Shown here: in pieces, positions 23,369 through 31,317 of the stretch
Position numbering within the stretch: the stretch's first letter is position 1
Layout of the letters: every line of letters begins with the position of its first letter
NCBI GenBank assembly: GCA_028721415.1
Contig: JAQYIU010000038.1
Coordinates: 1 to 34,555, forward strand
Direction of reading: 5' to 3'
Length of the DNA stretch: 34,555 bases
Origin: Lachnospiraceae bacterium
GTDB lineage: Bacteria > Bacillota > Clostridia > Lachnospirales > Lachnospiraceae
Program-made: the position numbers and the translations under genes
The notes under the pieces: model-generated
Told to the model about the DNA's origin: nothing
Seen by the model: only the letters and a program-made list of their open reading frames with translations
Databases searched by the model: none

Positions 23369-25306
23369 ATGGACAACAAGAAAGAGTTTAAGCCATTTAT
23401 TTCTGCGGATCAGGTGCTCCCTGAGTTTACGGTAACATCCATTATTCTGGGTATTATCCTTGCAGTCGTATTTGGTGGTGCCAACGCTTATCTTGGTTTA
23501 AGAGTTGGTATGACGGTATCTGCTTCCATCCCGGCAGCGGTTATCTCAATGGGTGTCATCAGAGTTATTCTGAAGAAAGACTCCATTTTGGAAAATAATA
23601 TGGTACAGACCATTGGTTCCGCAGGAGAATCATTGGCAGCAGGTGCGATCTTTACATTGCCTGCTATTTTTATGTGGGCAGAAGAAGGTATCTGTGATGC
23701 CCCATCTTTCCTGACTATCGCGATCATCGCACTGTGCGGTGGATTCCTCGGTGTACTTTTCATGGTACCTCTTCGTACTGCTCTGATTGTTGAGGAACAC
23801 GGAGTTCTGCCTTATCCGGAAGGTACTGCTTGTGCGGAAGTTCTTCTTGCCGGTGAAGAAGGCGGAGAGAAATCCAAGGTCGTATTTGCAGGACTTGGAA
23901 TTGCAGCTGTTTACAAATTTATCGCAGACGGTCTGAAACTGTTCCCGAGTGAAGTTAACTTTGATATTCAGAATCCAACCTTTACCTGCGGTGTTGGTAT
24001 GGACGTGCTTCCGGCTCTGGCAGGTGTTGGTTATATCTGTGGTCTTCAGATTTCCAGTTACATGTTTGCCGGTGGTATTTTATCCTATCTGGTATTGATT
24101 CCGGCGATTGCTTTCTTCGGAGGAGATGCCGCATCCCGCGTTATGGATGAGGCAGGTAATGCCATTGCATTTAATCAGCTTGATCCTGGAACGATCTGGA
24201 GCAATTATATTAGATATATCGGTGCCGGTGCCGTTGCAGCCGGCGGTATCATGAGCCTTCTGAAATCTCTTCCGACTATGGTTAAGACTTTCAGCAAAGC
24301 CATGAAAGGTTTTGGTAAAAACGTGACAGGCGGAGACCGCACACAGCAGGATATCTCCATGAAAGTGGTGCTCTTAAGTGTGCTTGCTATCGCAATTGCA
24401 ATCTGGCTGATTCCATCTATTCCGGTTAACCCTCTGGGTGCTGTTATCATTGTTGTATTTGGTTTCTTCTTTGCCACAGTTTCTTCTAGAATGGTAGGTC
24501 TTGTCGGCAGCAGTAACAACCCGGTATCCGGTATGGCCATTGCAACACTGATTCTCACTACATTTATTTTCAAGGTGACAGGAAATGACGGTGCACACGG
24601 TATGGTGGCAGCAATTTCCGTAGGTACAATCATCTGTATCATTGCAGCAATTGCCGGTGATACATCTCAGGATTTGAAAACTGGTTATATTGTAGGTGCA
24701 ACACCAAGAAAACAGCAGATTGGTGAGCTGATCGGTTCTCTGGCAGCAGCCATTGCCATCGGTGGAGTTATGTATCTGCTGAATGCTGCATGGGGATTTG
24801 GTTCCGAAGCGATTCCTGCACCACAGGCATCTCTGATGAAGATGGTTGTAGAAGGTGTTATGGGAGGAACTCTTCCTTGGACCCTGATTTTCATGGGTGT
24901 ATTTATTGCCATTGCCGTTGAAGTTCTCGGCATTCCGGTTCTGGCATTTGCCATTGGATTGTACTTGCCTATCCATTTAAGTTCTCCGATTTTTGTCGGC
25001 GGTCTTATCAAATGGTATGTGGAAAGCAAGAAAAAATACGACAACGAAGCACAGAAGAAACATTCTGTGGAATCCGGTGTTCTTTACTCTGCAGGTATGA
25101 TTGCAGGAGAAGGTCTTGTCGGTATTCTTCTTGCAGTCTTTGCAGTACTTGGTCTGGACTTTGATATGTCCGGTATTTATGGTGACAGCTTTACATCTGT
25201 CGGCAACTGGGTAGGTCTTGTTGTATTTGCTCTCTTGCTTGCTACACTTTTCTATATGTGCAGAAAGAAAAATACAGTAGAGATTGATACTCCAAAGGCA
25301 GAATAA
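23369..25306 (+). CDS. OPT-family oligopeptide transporter
   Basis: A 645-aa integral membrane protein with about 14-16 hydrophobic helices. Diagnostic stretches include GGANAYLGLRVGMTVSASIPAA near the start, LRTALIVEEHGVLPYPEGTACAEVL, VGSSNNPVSGMAIAT, GDTSQDLKTGYIVGATPRKQQ and VLAFAIGLYLPIHLSSPIFVGG. These match the bacterial branch of the OPT superfamily, proton-coupled importers of oligopeptides (or, in plants, metal chelates). AGGAG precedes ATG 23369. The following genes include a PqqD-like protein and the dipeptidase PepD, consistent with import and use of peptides. It is separated from them by its own terminator. Confidence 0.94.
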   Translation: MDNKKEFKPFISADQVLPEFTVTSIILGIILAVVFGGANAYLGLRVGMTVSASIPAAVISMGVIRVILKKDSILENNMVQTIGSAGESLAAGAIFTLPAIFMWAEEGICDAPSFLTIAIIALCGGFLGVLFMVPLRTALIVEEHGVLPYPEGTACAEVLLAGEEGGEKSKVVFAGLGIAAVYKFIADGLKLFPSEVNFDIQNPTFTCGVGMDVLPALAGVGYICGLQISSYMFAGGILSYLVLIPAIAFFGGDAASRVMDEAGNAIAFNQLDPGTIWSNYIRYIGAGAVAAGGIMSLLKSLPTMVKTFSKAMKGFGKNVTGGDRTQQDISMKVVLLSVLAIAIAIWLIPSIPVNPLGAVIIVVFGFFFATVSSRMVGLVGSSNNPVSGMAIATLILTTFIFKVTGNDGAHGMVAAISVGTIICIIAAIAGDTSQDLKTGYIVGATPRKQQIGELIGSLAAAIAIGGVMYLLNAAWGFGSEAIPAPQASLMKMVVEGVMGGTLPWTLIFMGVFIAIAVEVLGIPVLAFAIGLYLPIHLSSPIFVGGLIKWYVESKKKYDNEAQKKHSVESGVLYSAGMIAGEGLVGILLAVFAVLGLDFDMSGIYGDSFTSVGNWVGLVVFALLLATLFYMCRKKNTVEIDTPKAE

Positions 25307-25324
25307 TTTCTTAAATTAAAATCG

Positions 25325-25360
25325 GGACACTGCTGCAATTCATGCAGTGGTGTCCTTTTT
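25325..25360 (+). terminator. OPT transporter terminator
   Basis: GGACACTGCTGCA (25325-25337) pairs with TGCAGTGGTGTCC (25343-25355) over 13 pairs including two G-U, followed by TTTTT. Strong intrinsic terminator. Confidence 0.9.
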
Positions 25361-25396
25361 GTCTATTCGGATTTTTAATGCATGGCAGAGGATATT

Positions 25397-25756
25397 ATGA
25401 GTAAAAATAAGAAGAAAGATACAGAAAACTATGTAGACAGAATTCCTCAGATTAATAAAAAACAATGGGAAGTTCTTGAGGACGGGTTGGTGGAAGTGAC
25501 CGTGGAAAACACCGGATTTTACAATACACTTGCCCAGAAACTTTTTAAAAAACCAAGATACAGCTTTATCAAGCTGGATGAATATGGAAGTTGTGTCTGG
25601 CAGCAGATCGATGGGAAGAAAACGATTTATGAGATTGGACAGGTTTTAAAAAAAGAGCATAAAGGTGCTTCCAATCAGCTTTATGAGAGATTGTCCACTT
25701 ATTTTGGAATTCTGGAAAAAAATGGATATATTACTTTTGTGGGGAAGAGTAAATGA
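25397..25756 (+). CDS. Orphan PqqD-like (RRE-fold) protein
   Basis: The protein is 119 aa from ATG 25397 (AGAGG five bases upstream); an in-frame ATG 25382 has none. The C-terminal part shows the PqqD pattern: YSFIKLDEYGSCVWQQIDGKKTIYEIGQVL, then LYERLSTYFGILEKNGYI. PqqD folds (RiPP recognition elements) normally hold a leader peptide for a modifying enzyme, but no radical SAM enzyme or precursor peptide lies nearby. The N-terminus is a basic region unlike minimal PqqD. Its stop overlaps the next gene's start (ATGA), so the two are probably made together. A real role in peptide modification is unproven. Confidence 0.8.
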   Translation: MSKNKKKDTENYVDRIPQINKKQWEVLEDGLVEVTVENTGFYNTLAQKLFKKPRYSFIKLDEYGSCVWQQIDGKKTIYEIGQVLKKEHKGASNQLYERLSTYFGILEKNGYITFVGKSK

Positions 25757-26097
25757 AAATCAGTACAATTATTATCGGAATTCTTTTATTTGCTATTGCC
25801 ACCATGATCATTTATGGATGGGGCATGGTGAAACAGAGAAATCAAAGCGGGGATCTGATGCGATTGCTTTTCAGTAAAGGCGAGAGTCAGGTGAAAAAAT
25901 ATTTAAAAAAGAATGAATATATTACGAAGAACGATGTGGAAAGAATTTGTGGTGGGCTGGAAGCCAAAATGCCATTTTCCTCCAATCGGGCGGTCGTCAA
26001 AGATACAAAGAGTTTTGCAGAACAACTTTTAGCTTACATGGAAAAAACTGGACAACTGAAAAAAGATGGTGCAAAATATATACAGGTAAAAAAATAA
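25753..26097 (+). CDS. Small membrane-anchored protein coupled to the PqqD-like gene
   Basis: A 114-aa protein with one N-terminal membrane helix (about 4-25, ISTIIIGILLFAIATMIIYG) and a basic soluble domain of about 85 residues. The pattern YITKNDVERICGG followed by FAEQLLAYMEKTGQLKKDG suggests a small helical winged-helix-like fold, but the family is not recognised. It starts inside the PqqD-like stop codon (4-base overlap), so translation is coupled. The topology (anchor, then a domain facing either side) could tether the PqqD-like partner to the membrane. PepD follows after 79 bases. Confidence 0.7.
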   Translation: MKISTIIIGILLFAIATMIIYGWGMVKQRNQSGDLMRLLFSKGESQVKKYLKKNEYITKNDVERICGGLEAKMPFSSNRAVVKDTKSFAEQLLAYMEKTGQLKKDGAKYIQVKK

Positions 26098-26176
26098 TGA
26101 AAGTCGAACGTATGTAAGACTTTACGCTGGATGTGGTCTGCACGGCAGATCATATTCATAAATAAAGGAGGTTATG

Positions 26177-27625
26177 ATGGGTGTTTTAACAGGGCTGGAG
26201 CCCAATAAAGTATTTCATTTTTTTGAAGAAATCTGTTCGATTCCTCACGGTTCAGGAAATGTAGAGAAAATCAGTAATTATCTGGTGGATTTTGCGAAAG
26301 AAAGAGATTTAAAATACAGACAGGATGAGAAATATAATGTGATCATCTGGAAAGATGGTTCCGCAGGATATGAGAATTCTGATCCGGTGATCCTTCAGGG
26401 ACACATGGATATGGTTGCTGTAAAAGTGGATGGTTGCGAGAAAAATCTGGATACAGAAGGTCTTGATTTGGAAGTGAACGGAGATCTGATTTCCGCCAAA
26501 GGTACGTCTCTGGGAGGTGACGATGGCATTGCTGTTGCATATACTTTAGCTATCTTAGATGACGATTCCATGGCACACCCGCCAATCGAAGCTATATTTA
26601 CAGTAGATGAAGAGATTGGTATGCTCGGTGCGACTGATATTGTTGTCTCTGATCTGAAAGGTCGCCTTTTCATGAACATGGACTCCGAGGACGAAGGGGT
26701 ATTTACCGTAAGCTGTGCCGGTGGTGCGATGACAACCTGCAGTTTCCCTTATAAGACAGAAACGGTGGAAGCTTCTGTGATTGAAATAAGATTAGATGGT
26801 TTTGCCGGCGGACATTCCGGCGTGGAGATTGATAAAGGTCGTATGAATGCCAACGTGGCGATGGGAAGAGTTCTCATGCATGTTCTCAAGAAACCGTGCA
26901 CGGGACTTTCTGGTGTCAACGGCGGAGAAAAAGACAATGCCATTGCCAAATTCAGTGAAGCGGTACTTTCTGTTGTTCCGGAATGTGTTGCAGAAGTGAC
27001 CAAATTGATTGAAGATATATTTGAAGAATTTAAAGAAGAACATAAGACTACAGATCCGGATATGGCTCTTCACATTAATGTGAAAAATGGAGAAAACGTT
27101 TCTGTCATGACAGAAGCAGACGCCAGAGCGGTAGTGACAGCCATTATCAACCTGCCAAATGGCATTCAGCGGATGAATCCGGAGATGAAAGATATGGTAC
27201 AGACTTCCTTAAACCTTGGTGTTCTGAAAACAGAAGCAGATAAGGTAGTTCTTTCCTATGCCGTGAGAAGCTCCAGCGAGACAGAAAAATGGTATCTTGT
27301 TGATTCTATGCGTAATCTTGTGGAAACATTGGGTGGAACCGTGGATGTCAGCGGAGTCTATCCGGGCTGGGAATACAGAGCCGAGTCCAGACTTCGTGAT
27401 GTGATGGTAGAAGAATATAAGAAACAGTATGGTTCTGAACCGGTTGTAGAAGGAATACATGCCGGATTGGAATGTGGTATTTTTGCTTCTAAGCTGGATG
27501 GGCTTGATGCGGTATCCTTTGGACCGCAGATGGAGAACATTCACACTACCAATGAAGTGCTGAGTATCTCATCTACAAAAAGAACCTGGGATCTGGTTGT
27601 CAGTGTGCTGGCAGCTTTGAAATGA
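26177..27625 (+). CDS. pepD: Aminoacyl-histidine dipeptidase (M20C)
   Basis: The protein is 482 aa from ATG 26177, which is five bases from AAGGAGGT; ATG 26174 is too close. It hydrolyses Xaa-His and other dipeptides in the cytoplasm. The M20 dinuclear metal motifs are present: ILQGHMDMV (His/Asp ligands), GGDDGIA, FTVDEEIGMLGA (catalytic Glu and ligand), MNMDSEDEG and EGIHAGLECGIF, with the C-terminal His in NIHTTNE. The lid domain lies between about residues 185 and 400. Length is standard for PepD. Position downstream of the OPT transporter fits peptide use. Confidence 0.95.
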   Translation: MGVLTGLEPNKVFHFFEEICSIPHGSGNVEKISNYLVDFAKERDLKYRQDEKYNVIIWKDGSAGYENSDPVILQGHMDMVAVKVDGCEKNLDTEGLDLEVNGDLISAKGTSLGGDDGIAVAYTLAILDDDSMAHPPIEAIFTVDEEIGMLGATDIVVSDLKGRLFMNMDSEDEGVFTVSCAGGAMTTCSFPYKTETVEASVIEIRLDGFAGGHSGVEIDKGRMNANVAMGRVLMHVLKKPCTGLSGVNGGEKDNAIAKFSEAVLSVVPECVAEVTKLIEDIFEEFKEEHKTTDPDMALHINVKNGENVSVMTEADARAVVTAIINLPNGIQRMNPEMKDMVQTSLNLGVLKTEADKVVLSYAVRSSSETEKWYLVDSMRNLVETLGGTVDVSGVYPGWEYRAESRLRDVMVEEYKKQYGSEPVVEGIHAGLECGIFASKLDGLDAVSFGPQMENIHTTNEVLSISSTKRTWDLVVSVLAALK

Positions 27626-27634
27626 TAAACAGAC

Positions 27635-27771
27635 GCCGACGGAGCGATTATGGTAGTTTTTTCACCTCCACCTCCCACGGACAAAAAAAGATGATGCCTG
27701 TCTGATTGTAATAATTTTTGTCCGTGCTCACAGTCGGTGAAGAAAACTCCATAATTCGCTTTTTAGTCGGC
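27635..27771. repeat. Large imperfect palindrome (MITE- or terminator-like)
   Basis: Outer arms GCCGAC (27635-27640) and GTCGGC (27766-27771) enclose AGCGATTATGGTAG-TTTTTTCACC pairing with GGTGAAGAAAACTCCATAATTCGCT, and an inner perfect 12-bp arm pair, CACGGACAAAAA (27676-27687) with TTTTTGTCCGTG (27715-27726). The whole folds as one branched hairpin of about 137 bases with no open frame. It lies between convergent pepD and the small gene at 27834-28103, so it can stop transcripts from both sides. It does not resemble the 6725-6964 element in sequence. Confidence 0.75.
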
Positions 27772-27833
27772 TGGATAGTGACCAGCAGCAGCGAAAGCCT
27801 CCTCTGGATTAAGATTGATTCCCTGCCATGGGG

Positions 27834-28103
27834 TTAATAATCTTCTTCTATGACCTGAAAGTCCAGGTAGTCGAATTCAATTTGTTCTATAAAGTTATCC
27901 TGAGTGAATCGGGTTCGTGCGTGGCGAATAAATTCTTTTTTGTTTTTTTCTAACCACAAGGGTTTTTCCAGATCAAATTCATAACAGGCTTTTTCCAGAC
28001 TGTCATAAACCTTGGCAGTTCTTGACAGGCTCATATCATAATTATCTATGACTGTATCCTTTATTAAATGATTTTTTTCGAATAATTTGCACCAGATTCT
28101 CAT
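27834..28103 (-). CDS. Small uncharacterised protein (89 aa)
   Basis: The frame extends back to GTG 28193, but a TTGAAG-17-TATAAT promoter at 28158-28186 lies inside that extension. AAGGAG (28116-28121) precedes ATG 28103, so the protein most likely starts MRIWCKLFEKNHL. It is acidic at the C-terminus (FDYLDFQVIEEDY), with aromatic and charged residues and no membrane helix or known motif. It is divergent from cysK, with which it shares a symmetric promoter region. No function is proposed. Confidence 0.6.
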   Translation of the reverse strand: MRIWCKLFEKNHLIKDTVIDNYDMSLSRTAKVYDSLEKACYEFDLEKPLWLEKNKKEFIRHARTRFTQDNFIEQIEFDYLDFQVIEEDY

Positions 28104-28157
28104 GAAATTTAAAATCTCCTTGATAGTAATTTGCAAATCCCTCACAGGGATGGAATC

Positions 28158-28209
28158 ATTATAACATTTTATAAAAATATCTTCAAATCTCACAGAAAAA
28201 TGTTATAAT
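28158..28209. promoter_or_regulatory. Symmetric divergent promoters with 13-bp inverted repeat
   Basis: Leftward: TTGAAG (28181-28186) and TATAAT (28158-28163), spacer 17. Rightward: TTCAAA (28182-28187) and TATAAT (28204-28209), spacer 16. The two -35 elements overlap. ATTATAACATTTT (28158-28170) and AAAATGTTATAAT (28197-28209) are perfect 13-bp mirror arms containing both -10s. The leftward one drives the 89-aa gene; the rightward one could drive cysK through a 140-base leader that includes a CGCGTTTT/AGAACGCG hairpin (about 28223-28248). Confidence 0.6.
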
Positions 28210-28354
28210 AAACATTACGACGCGTTTTTATAGGTTTTAGAACGCGAGAGTATATGAGAATTGTCGGGATTATAGAATGGATTCTTGGATTGAATGATTC
28301 CGATATTTTGTTTTGAATATACTATAGAGAAAAAGTAATGGGAGAGGATAGAGT

Positions 28355-29257
28355 ATGATTATCAGAAATGTTTTGGATATGATTGGAAACACACCGATTG
28401 TTGATTTGAGTTCCAGCACAGGATGTAACATTTATGCAAAAGCAGAATTTCTGAATCTGGGAGGAAGTATCAAGGATCGTGTTGCCAAAAATATGATAGA
28501 GGCAGCGGAAAAGGAAGGAAAGCTCAGAAAAGGTATGACTATCGTGGAACCGACCTCCGGCAATACCGGAATCGGTTTGGCTTTATGTGGTGTCAGAATG
28601 GGATATAAAGTCATTATTGTGATGCCTGAGAATATGAGTGAAGAGAGAAAGAAGATCATTCGTGCTCTGGGAGCAGAATTGGTTCTCACCCCGGCGAAAT
28701 TAAGTCTCGACGGATGTGTGGCAGAAGCAACCAGAATTGTATCTCAGTCCGATGAGTATTTTATGCCTCAGCAGTTTGAGAATCCGAATAATCCGGATAT
28801 TCATTATAGGACCACTGCTCCTGAGATTTATGAGCAGCTTGATGGCAAAGTAGATATTTTTGTATCCGGTCTTGGAAGCGGCGGAACCCTTCAGGGCATC
28901 AGCAAATATCTGAAAGAAAAGAATCCGAACCTTATTGTCTGTGCAGTGGAGCCGAAGAATGTATCCGCTTTGCTTGGAGATGAGCCGGGACTTCATCAGA
29001 TTCAGGGCATCGGGGATGGATTTATTCCGGAAGTTCTGGATACTTCCCTCATCGATGAGATTGTGACTGTATCTGACGATGATGCAATCAACACCACCAG
29101 AGAACTGGCCAAAGTACAGGGACTTCTCTGCGGAACTTCATCAGGAGCCAACATCTGGGCTTGTAAGAAAATAGCAGAAAAATATGGAAAAGACAAGGTG
29201 ATCGCAACGGTTCTTCCGGACCGAATGGAACGATATTTCAGCACCGGACTTCTCTAA
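28355..29257 (+). CDS. cysK: Cysteine synthase (O-acetylserine sulfhydrylase)
   Basis: A 300-aa PLP enzyme that makes cysteine from O-acetylserine and sulfide. The PLP Lys lies in LNLGGSIKDRVA, the substrate loop is EPTSGNTGIGLAL, the phosphate-binding loop is GLGSGGTLQGISKYL, and the end has CGTSSGAN and VLPDRMERYFSTGLL. The early NLGGSIKDR replaces the common NPGGSVKDR. Length and motifs fit CysK; a cystathionine beta-synthase-like role is less likely because no regulatory domain is present. GGGAGAGGA precedes ATG 28355. No cysE gene adjoins. serC, whose pathway supplies the precursor serine, follows on the same strand with its own promoter. Confidence 0.93.
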   Translation: MIIRNVLDMIGNTPIVDLSSSTGCNIYAKAEFLNLGGSIKDRVAKNMIEAAEKEGKLRKGMTIVEPTSGNTGIGLALCGVRMGYKVIIVMPENMSEERKKIIRALGAELVLTPAKLSLDGCVAEATRIVSQSDEYFMPQQFENPNNPDIHYRTTAPEIYEQLDGKVDIFVSGLGSGGTLQGISKYLKEKNPNLIVCAVEPKNVSALLGDEPGLHQIQGIGDGFIPEVLDTSLIDEIVTVSDDDAINTTRELAKVQGLLCGTSSGANIWACKKIAEKYGKDKVIATVLPDRMERYFSTGLL

Positions 29258-29298
29258 ATCAATCAGTCGCTTAATTTCGTCAAGTGATTTTCTTTATA

Positions 29299-29317
29299 AA
29301 CGGAGCAAAACTCCGTT
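29299..29317. terminator. Short hairpin after cysK
   Basis: AACGGAG (29299-29305) and CTCCGTT (29311-29317) form a 7-bp stem with a CAAAA loop. There is no U-tract to the right, so it is at best a weak cysK terminator. Confidence 0.35.
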
Positions 29318-29341
29318 GGAAAGTTTGAAAATAAAGTAATT

Positions 29342-29405
29342 TTGGCAATTTGGTCATATAAAACAATCCTTAATTTGTGATTTTGGTCATATAGATAATT
29401 GCCAA
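29342..29405. promoter_or_regulatory. Repeat-rich candidate operator region upstream of serC
   Basis: Two identical 12-mers, TTTGGTCATATA (29349-29360 and 29382-29393), are 33 bp apart, about three helical turns. A perfect 9-bp inverted pair, TTGGCAATT (29342-29350) and AATTGCCAA (29397-29405), brackets them, its right arm covering the serC -35. This looks like a binding region for a regulator. Confidence 0.5.
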
Positions 29406-29427
29406 TTCGACGGGAAAGGTATATAAT
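29399..29427 (+). promoter_or_regulatory. serC promoter
   Basis: TTGCCA (29399-29404) and TATAAT (29422-29427) are exactly 17 bp apart, giving a leader of about 90 bases with short GAG/CTC-type hairpins. Confidence 0.75.
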
Positions 29428-29523
29428 ACAACACTAAATGATATATTTCTCACAAAGAGAGAATATTCCCGCTTACAGAGTGGAGAATGCGGATCTGTTT
29501 ATATGTTTAAGGAGGAATAACCA

Positions 29524-30606
29524 ATGGGAAGAGTATATAATTTCTCAGCAGGACCGGCTGTATTGCCGGAAGAAGTACTGCAGGAAGCAGCAGCAGAAAT
29601 GATGGACTATAAAGGATGCGGAATGTCCGTAATGGAAATGAGCCATCGTTCCAAAGTATTTGACGATATTATCAAGGAAGCAGAGCAGGATCTGAGAGAC
29701 CTCATGCACATTCCGGATAATTATAAGGTATTATTTTTACAGGGTGGAGCATCCCAGCAGTTTTCTGCTATTCCGATGAACCTTATGAAAAACGGTGTTG
29801 CAGATTACATCATCACAGGACAGTGGGCTAAGAAAGCATATCAGGAAGCTGCAAGATACGGTAAAGCTGTAAAGATTGCATCTTCTGAAGATGAGACATT
29901 TTCTTATATTCCGGATTGTTCTGATCTGCCAATCGATGAGGATGCAGATTATGTATATATCTGTGAGAACAACACCATTTACGGAACCAAGTTTAAAGAA
30001 CTTCCGAATACAAAAGGAAAAACACTGGTAGCAGACGTTTCTTCCTGCTTCCTTTCCGAACCACATGATGTTGAAAAATACGGCGTTATCTACGGTGGTG
30101 TTCAGAAAAACGTCGGACCTGCAGGTGTGGTAATCGTGATTATCCGTGAAGATCTGATTCGTGACGATGTCATGGAAGGCACACCAACCATGCTGAAATA
30201 CAAAACACAGGCAGACAAAGATTCTCTTTACAACACACCACCATGCTACGGCATCTACATTTGTGGTAAAGTCTTCAAATGGCTGAAAAAACAGGGCGGC
30301 CTTGAAGCAATGAAAGAATACAATGAAAAGAAAGCCAAAATCTTATACGATTTCCTGGATGAAAGCAAGATGTTCAAAGGAACAGTCCGCAAAGAAGACC
30401 GCTCCCTCATGAACGTTCCATTTGTTACAGGAGACAAAGATTTAGATGCCAAATTTGTTGCAGAAGCTACCGCAGCAGGATTTGTGAATCTGAAAGGGCA
30501 CAGAACTGTTGGTGGAATGAGAGCTTCTATCTACAACGCAATGCCAATCGAAGGTGTTGAGAAATTAGTAGAATTCATGCGCAAATTTGAAGAAGAAAAC
30601 GCATAA
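29524..30606 (+). CDS. serC: Phosphoserine aminotransferase
   Basis: A 360-aa class V PLP aminotransferase that converts 3-phosphohydroxypyruvate to phosphoserine, the second step of serine synthesis. It opens with the family start YNFSAGPAVLPEEVL, continues with MSVMEMSHRSKVF, FLQGGASQQFSAIP, TGQWAKKAY, VADVSSCFLSEP, and the PLP Lys in IYGGVQKNVGPAGV. Residues GHRTVGGMRASIYNAMP near the end bind substrate. Length is normal. AAGGAGGA precedes ATG 29524. A serA gene, often next to serC, is not in the window. Monocistronic with a strong terminator. Confidence 0.96.
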   Translation: MGRVYNFSAGPAVLPEEVLQEAAAEMMDYKGCGMSVMEMSHRSKVFDDIIKEAEQDLRDLMHIPDNYKVLFLQGGASQQFSAIPMNLMKNGVADYIITGQWAKKAYQEAARYGKAVKIASSEDETFSYIPDCSDLPIDEDADYVYICENNTIYGTKFKELPNTKGKTLVADVSSCFLSEPHDVEKYGVIYGGVQKNVGPAGVVIVIIREDLIRDDVMEGTPTMLKYKTQADKDSLYNTPPCYGIYICGKVFKWLKKQGGLEAMKEYNEKKAKILYDFLDESKMFKGTVRKEDRSLMNVPFVTGDKDLDAKFVAEATAAGFVNLKGHRTVGGMRASIYNAMPIEGVEKLVEFMRKFEEENA

Positions 30607-30622
30607 ATATAAAGTATATAAA

Positions 30623-30654
30623 AAACGGTGGGAAGAGATTCCTGCCGTTTTTTT
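30623..30654. terminator. Bidirectional terminator of serC and yyaC
   Basis: AAACGGTGGGAA (30623-30634) pairs with TTCCTGCCGTTT (30639-30650) apart from one mismatch near the middle. It has A-runs to the left and T-runs to the right, so it works for both convergent genes. Confidence 0.88.
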
Positions 30655-30683
30655 GCTTAATGCTACTGTTGGATTCGCAATTT

Positions 30684-31265
30684 TTACTTATTGTGACAGT
30701 TCTTTGGCAGAGTAAAACTTCCAAGAATCCCATCACAGATATAATCCGCCAGCGTGTTTACCAGATAAAGACGGGTGTAAGGGAGTTCCCATTCGCTGTT
30801 TCGTCCAGATTCTCCGACAATACCTGTAATTGAAATATTTCCTATAGAAGGGAGATTTCGTCTGATTCCCTTGCCGGGAGTCAGCGGTGAGCAGGATAAA
30901 GAGACATATCCGATTTTTTGAGCGGGTCCCAGCGCAGCATCCACCACCAGGAAAAATGGAGATGGATATAAATATTGAAGTTCAGGTAATACGGAGGAAA
31001 GATTCATCCCATGAACCGGATTTTCCAATGTGCCATAAAGGGGATAACTATAATTTCTTTCTATAAGTTTTGTGCCAACCAGCGGACCAAGACAATCCCC
31101 GGTAATTTTATCTGTGCCAACGCAGAGGAGAATCAAAGTCTCCTCTGCTTTTTTTAATTGAAGAATTTGTTGTTTTAATAAATGAGAAAAAGGATGACGG
31201 TTTTTTTCATCTGGCAGAAAATAATAATTCTGACATGGTATTTTAGATGATAATTTCTGGTCCAT
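30684..31265 (-). CDS. yyaC: Spore protease YyaC-like protein (DUF1256)
   Basis: A 193-aa protein with the family core: LILLCVGTDKITGDCLGPLVGTKL, YGTLENPVHGMNL, FFLVVDAALGP and VGDVSITG-like SIGNISITGIVGESG. The fold resembles the germination protease GPR and hydrogenase maturation proteases. YyaC is a forespore protein in Bacillus, and its presence marks the organism as a spore former. ATG 31265 is preceded by AAAGGAT. The promoter region (31288-31317) resembles a forespore sigma-factor site rather than sigma-A. Convergent with serC; divergent from the LysM gene. Confidence 0.9.
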   Translation of the reverse strand: MDQKLSSKIPCQNYYFLPDEKNRHPFSHLLKQQILQLKKAEETLILLCVGTDKITGDCLGPLVGTKLIERNYSYPLYGTLENPVHGMNLSSVLPELQYLYPSPFFLVVDAALGPAQKIGYVSLSCSPLTPGKGIRRNLPSIGNISITGIVGESGRNSEWELPYTRLYLVNTLADYICDGILGSFTLPKNCHNK

Positions 31266-31287
31266 ATTATAAATCCTTTCGTAAAAA

Positions 31288-31317
31288 AGTTATGGGATTG
31301 ATGTTCCAATCTATTCA
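31288..31317 (-). promoter_or_regulatory. Possible forespore sigma-F/G promoter of yyaC
   Basis: Read leftwards, TGAATA (31312-31317) and CATAACT (31288-31294) are 17 bp apart, close to the sigma-G type pattern (GHATR, 17-18 bp, CATWHTA; the -10 matches 5 of 7). The start would lie about 15 bases before the ATG. Confidence 0.4.

Noticed and set aside
24205-24976. Two long leftward frames opposite the OPT transporter
   Set aside because: Compositions are typical of antisense frames of a membrane protein (Asn/Cys/His-rich or Pro/Ala/Thr-rich) and neither has a start signal.
28210-28354. A T-box leader ahead of cysK
   Set aside because: There is a hairpin, but no AGGGTGGNACCGCG-type T-box sequence and no terminator/antiterminator pair.
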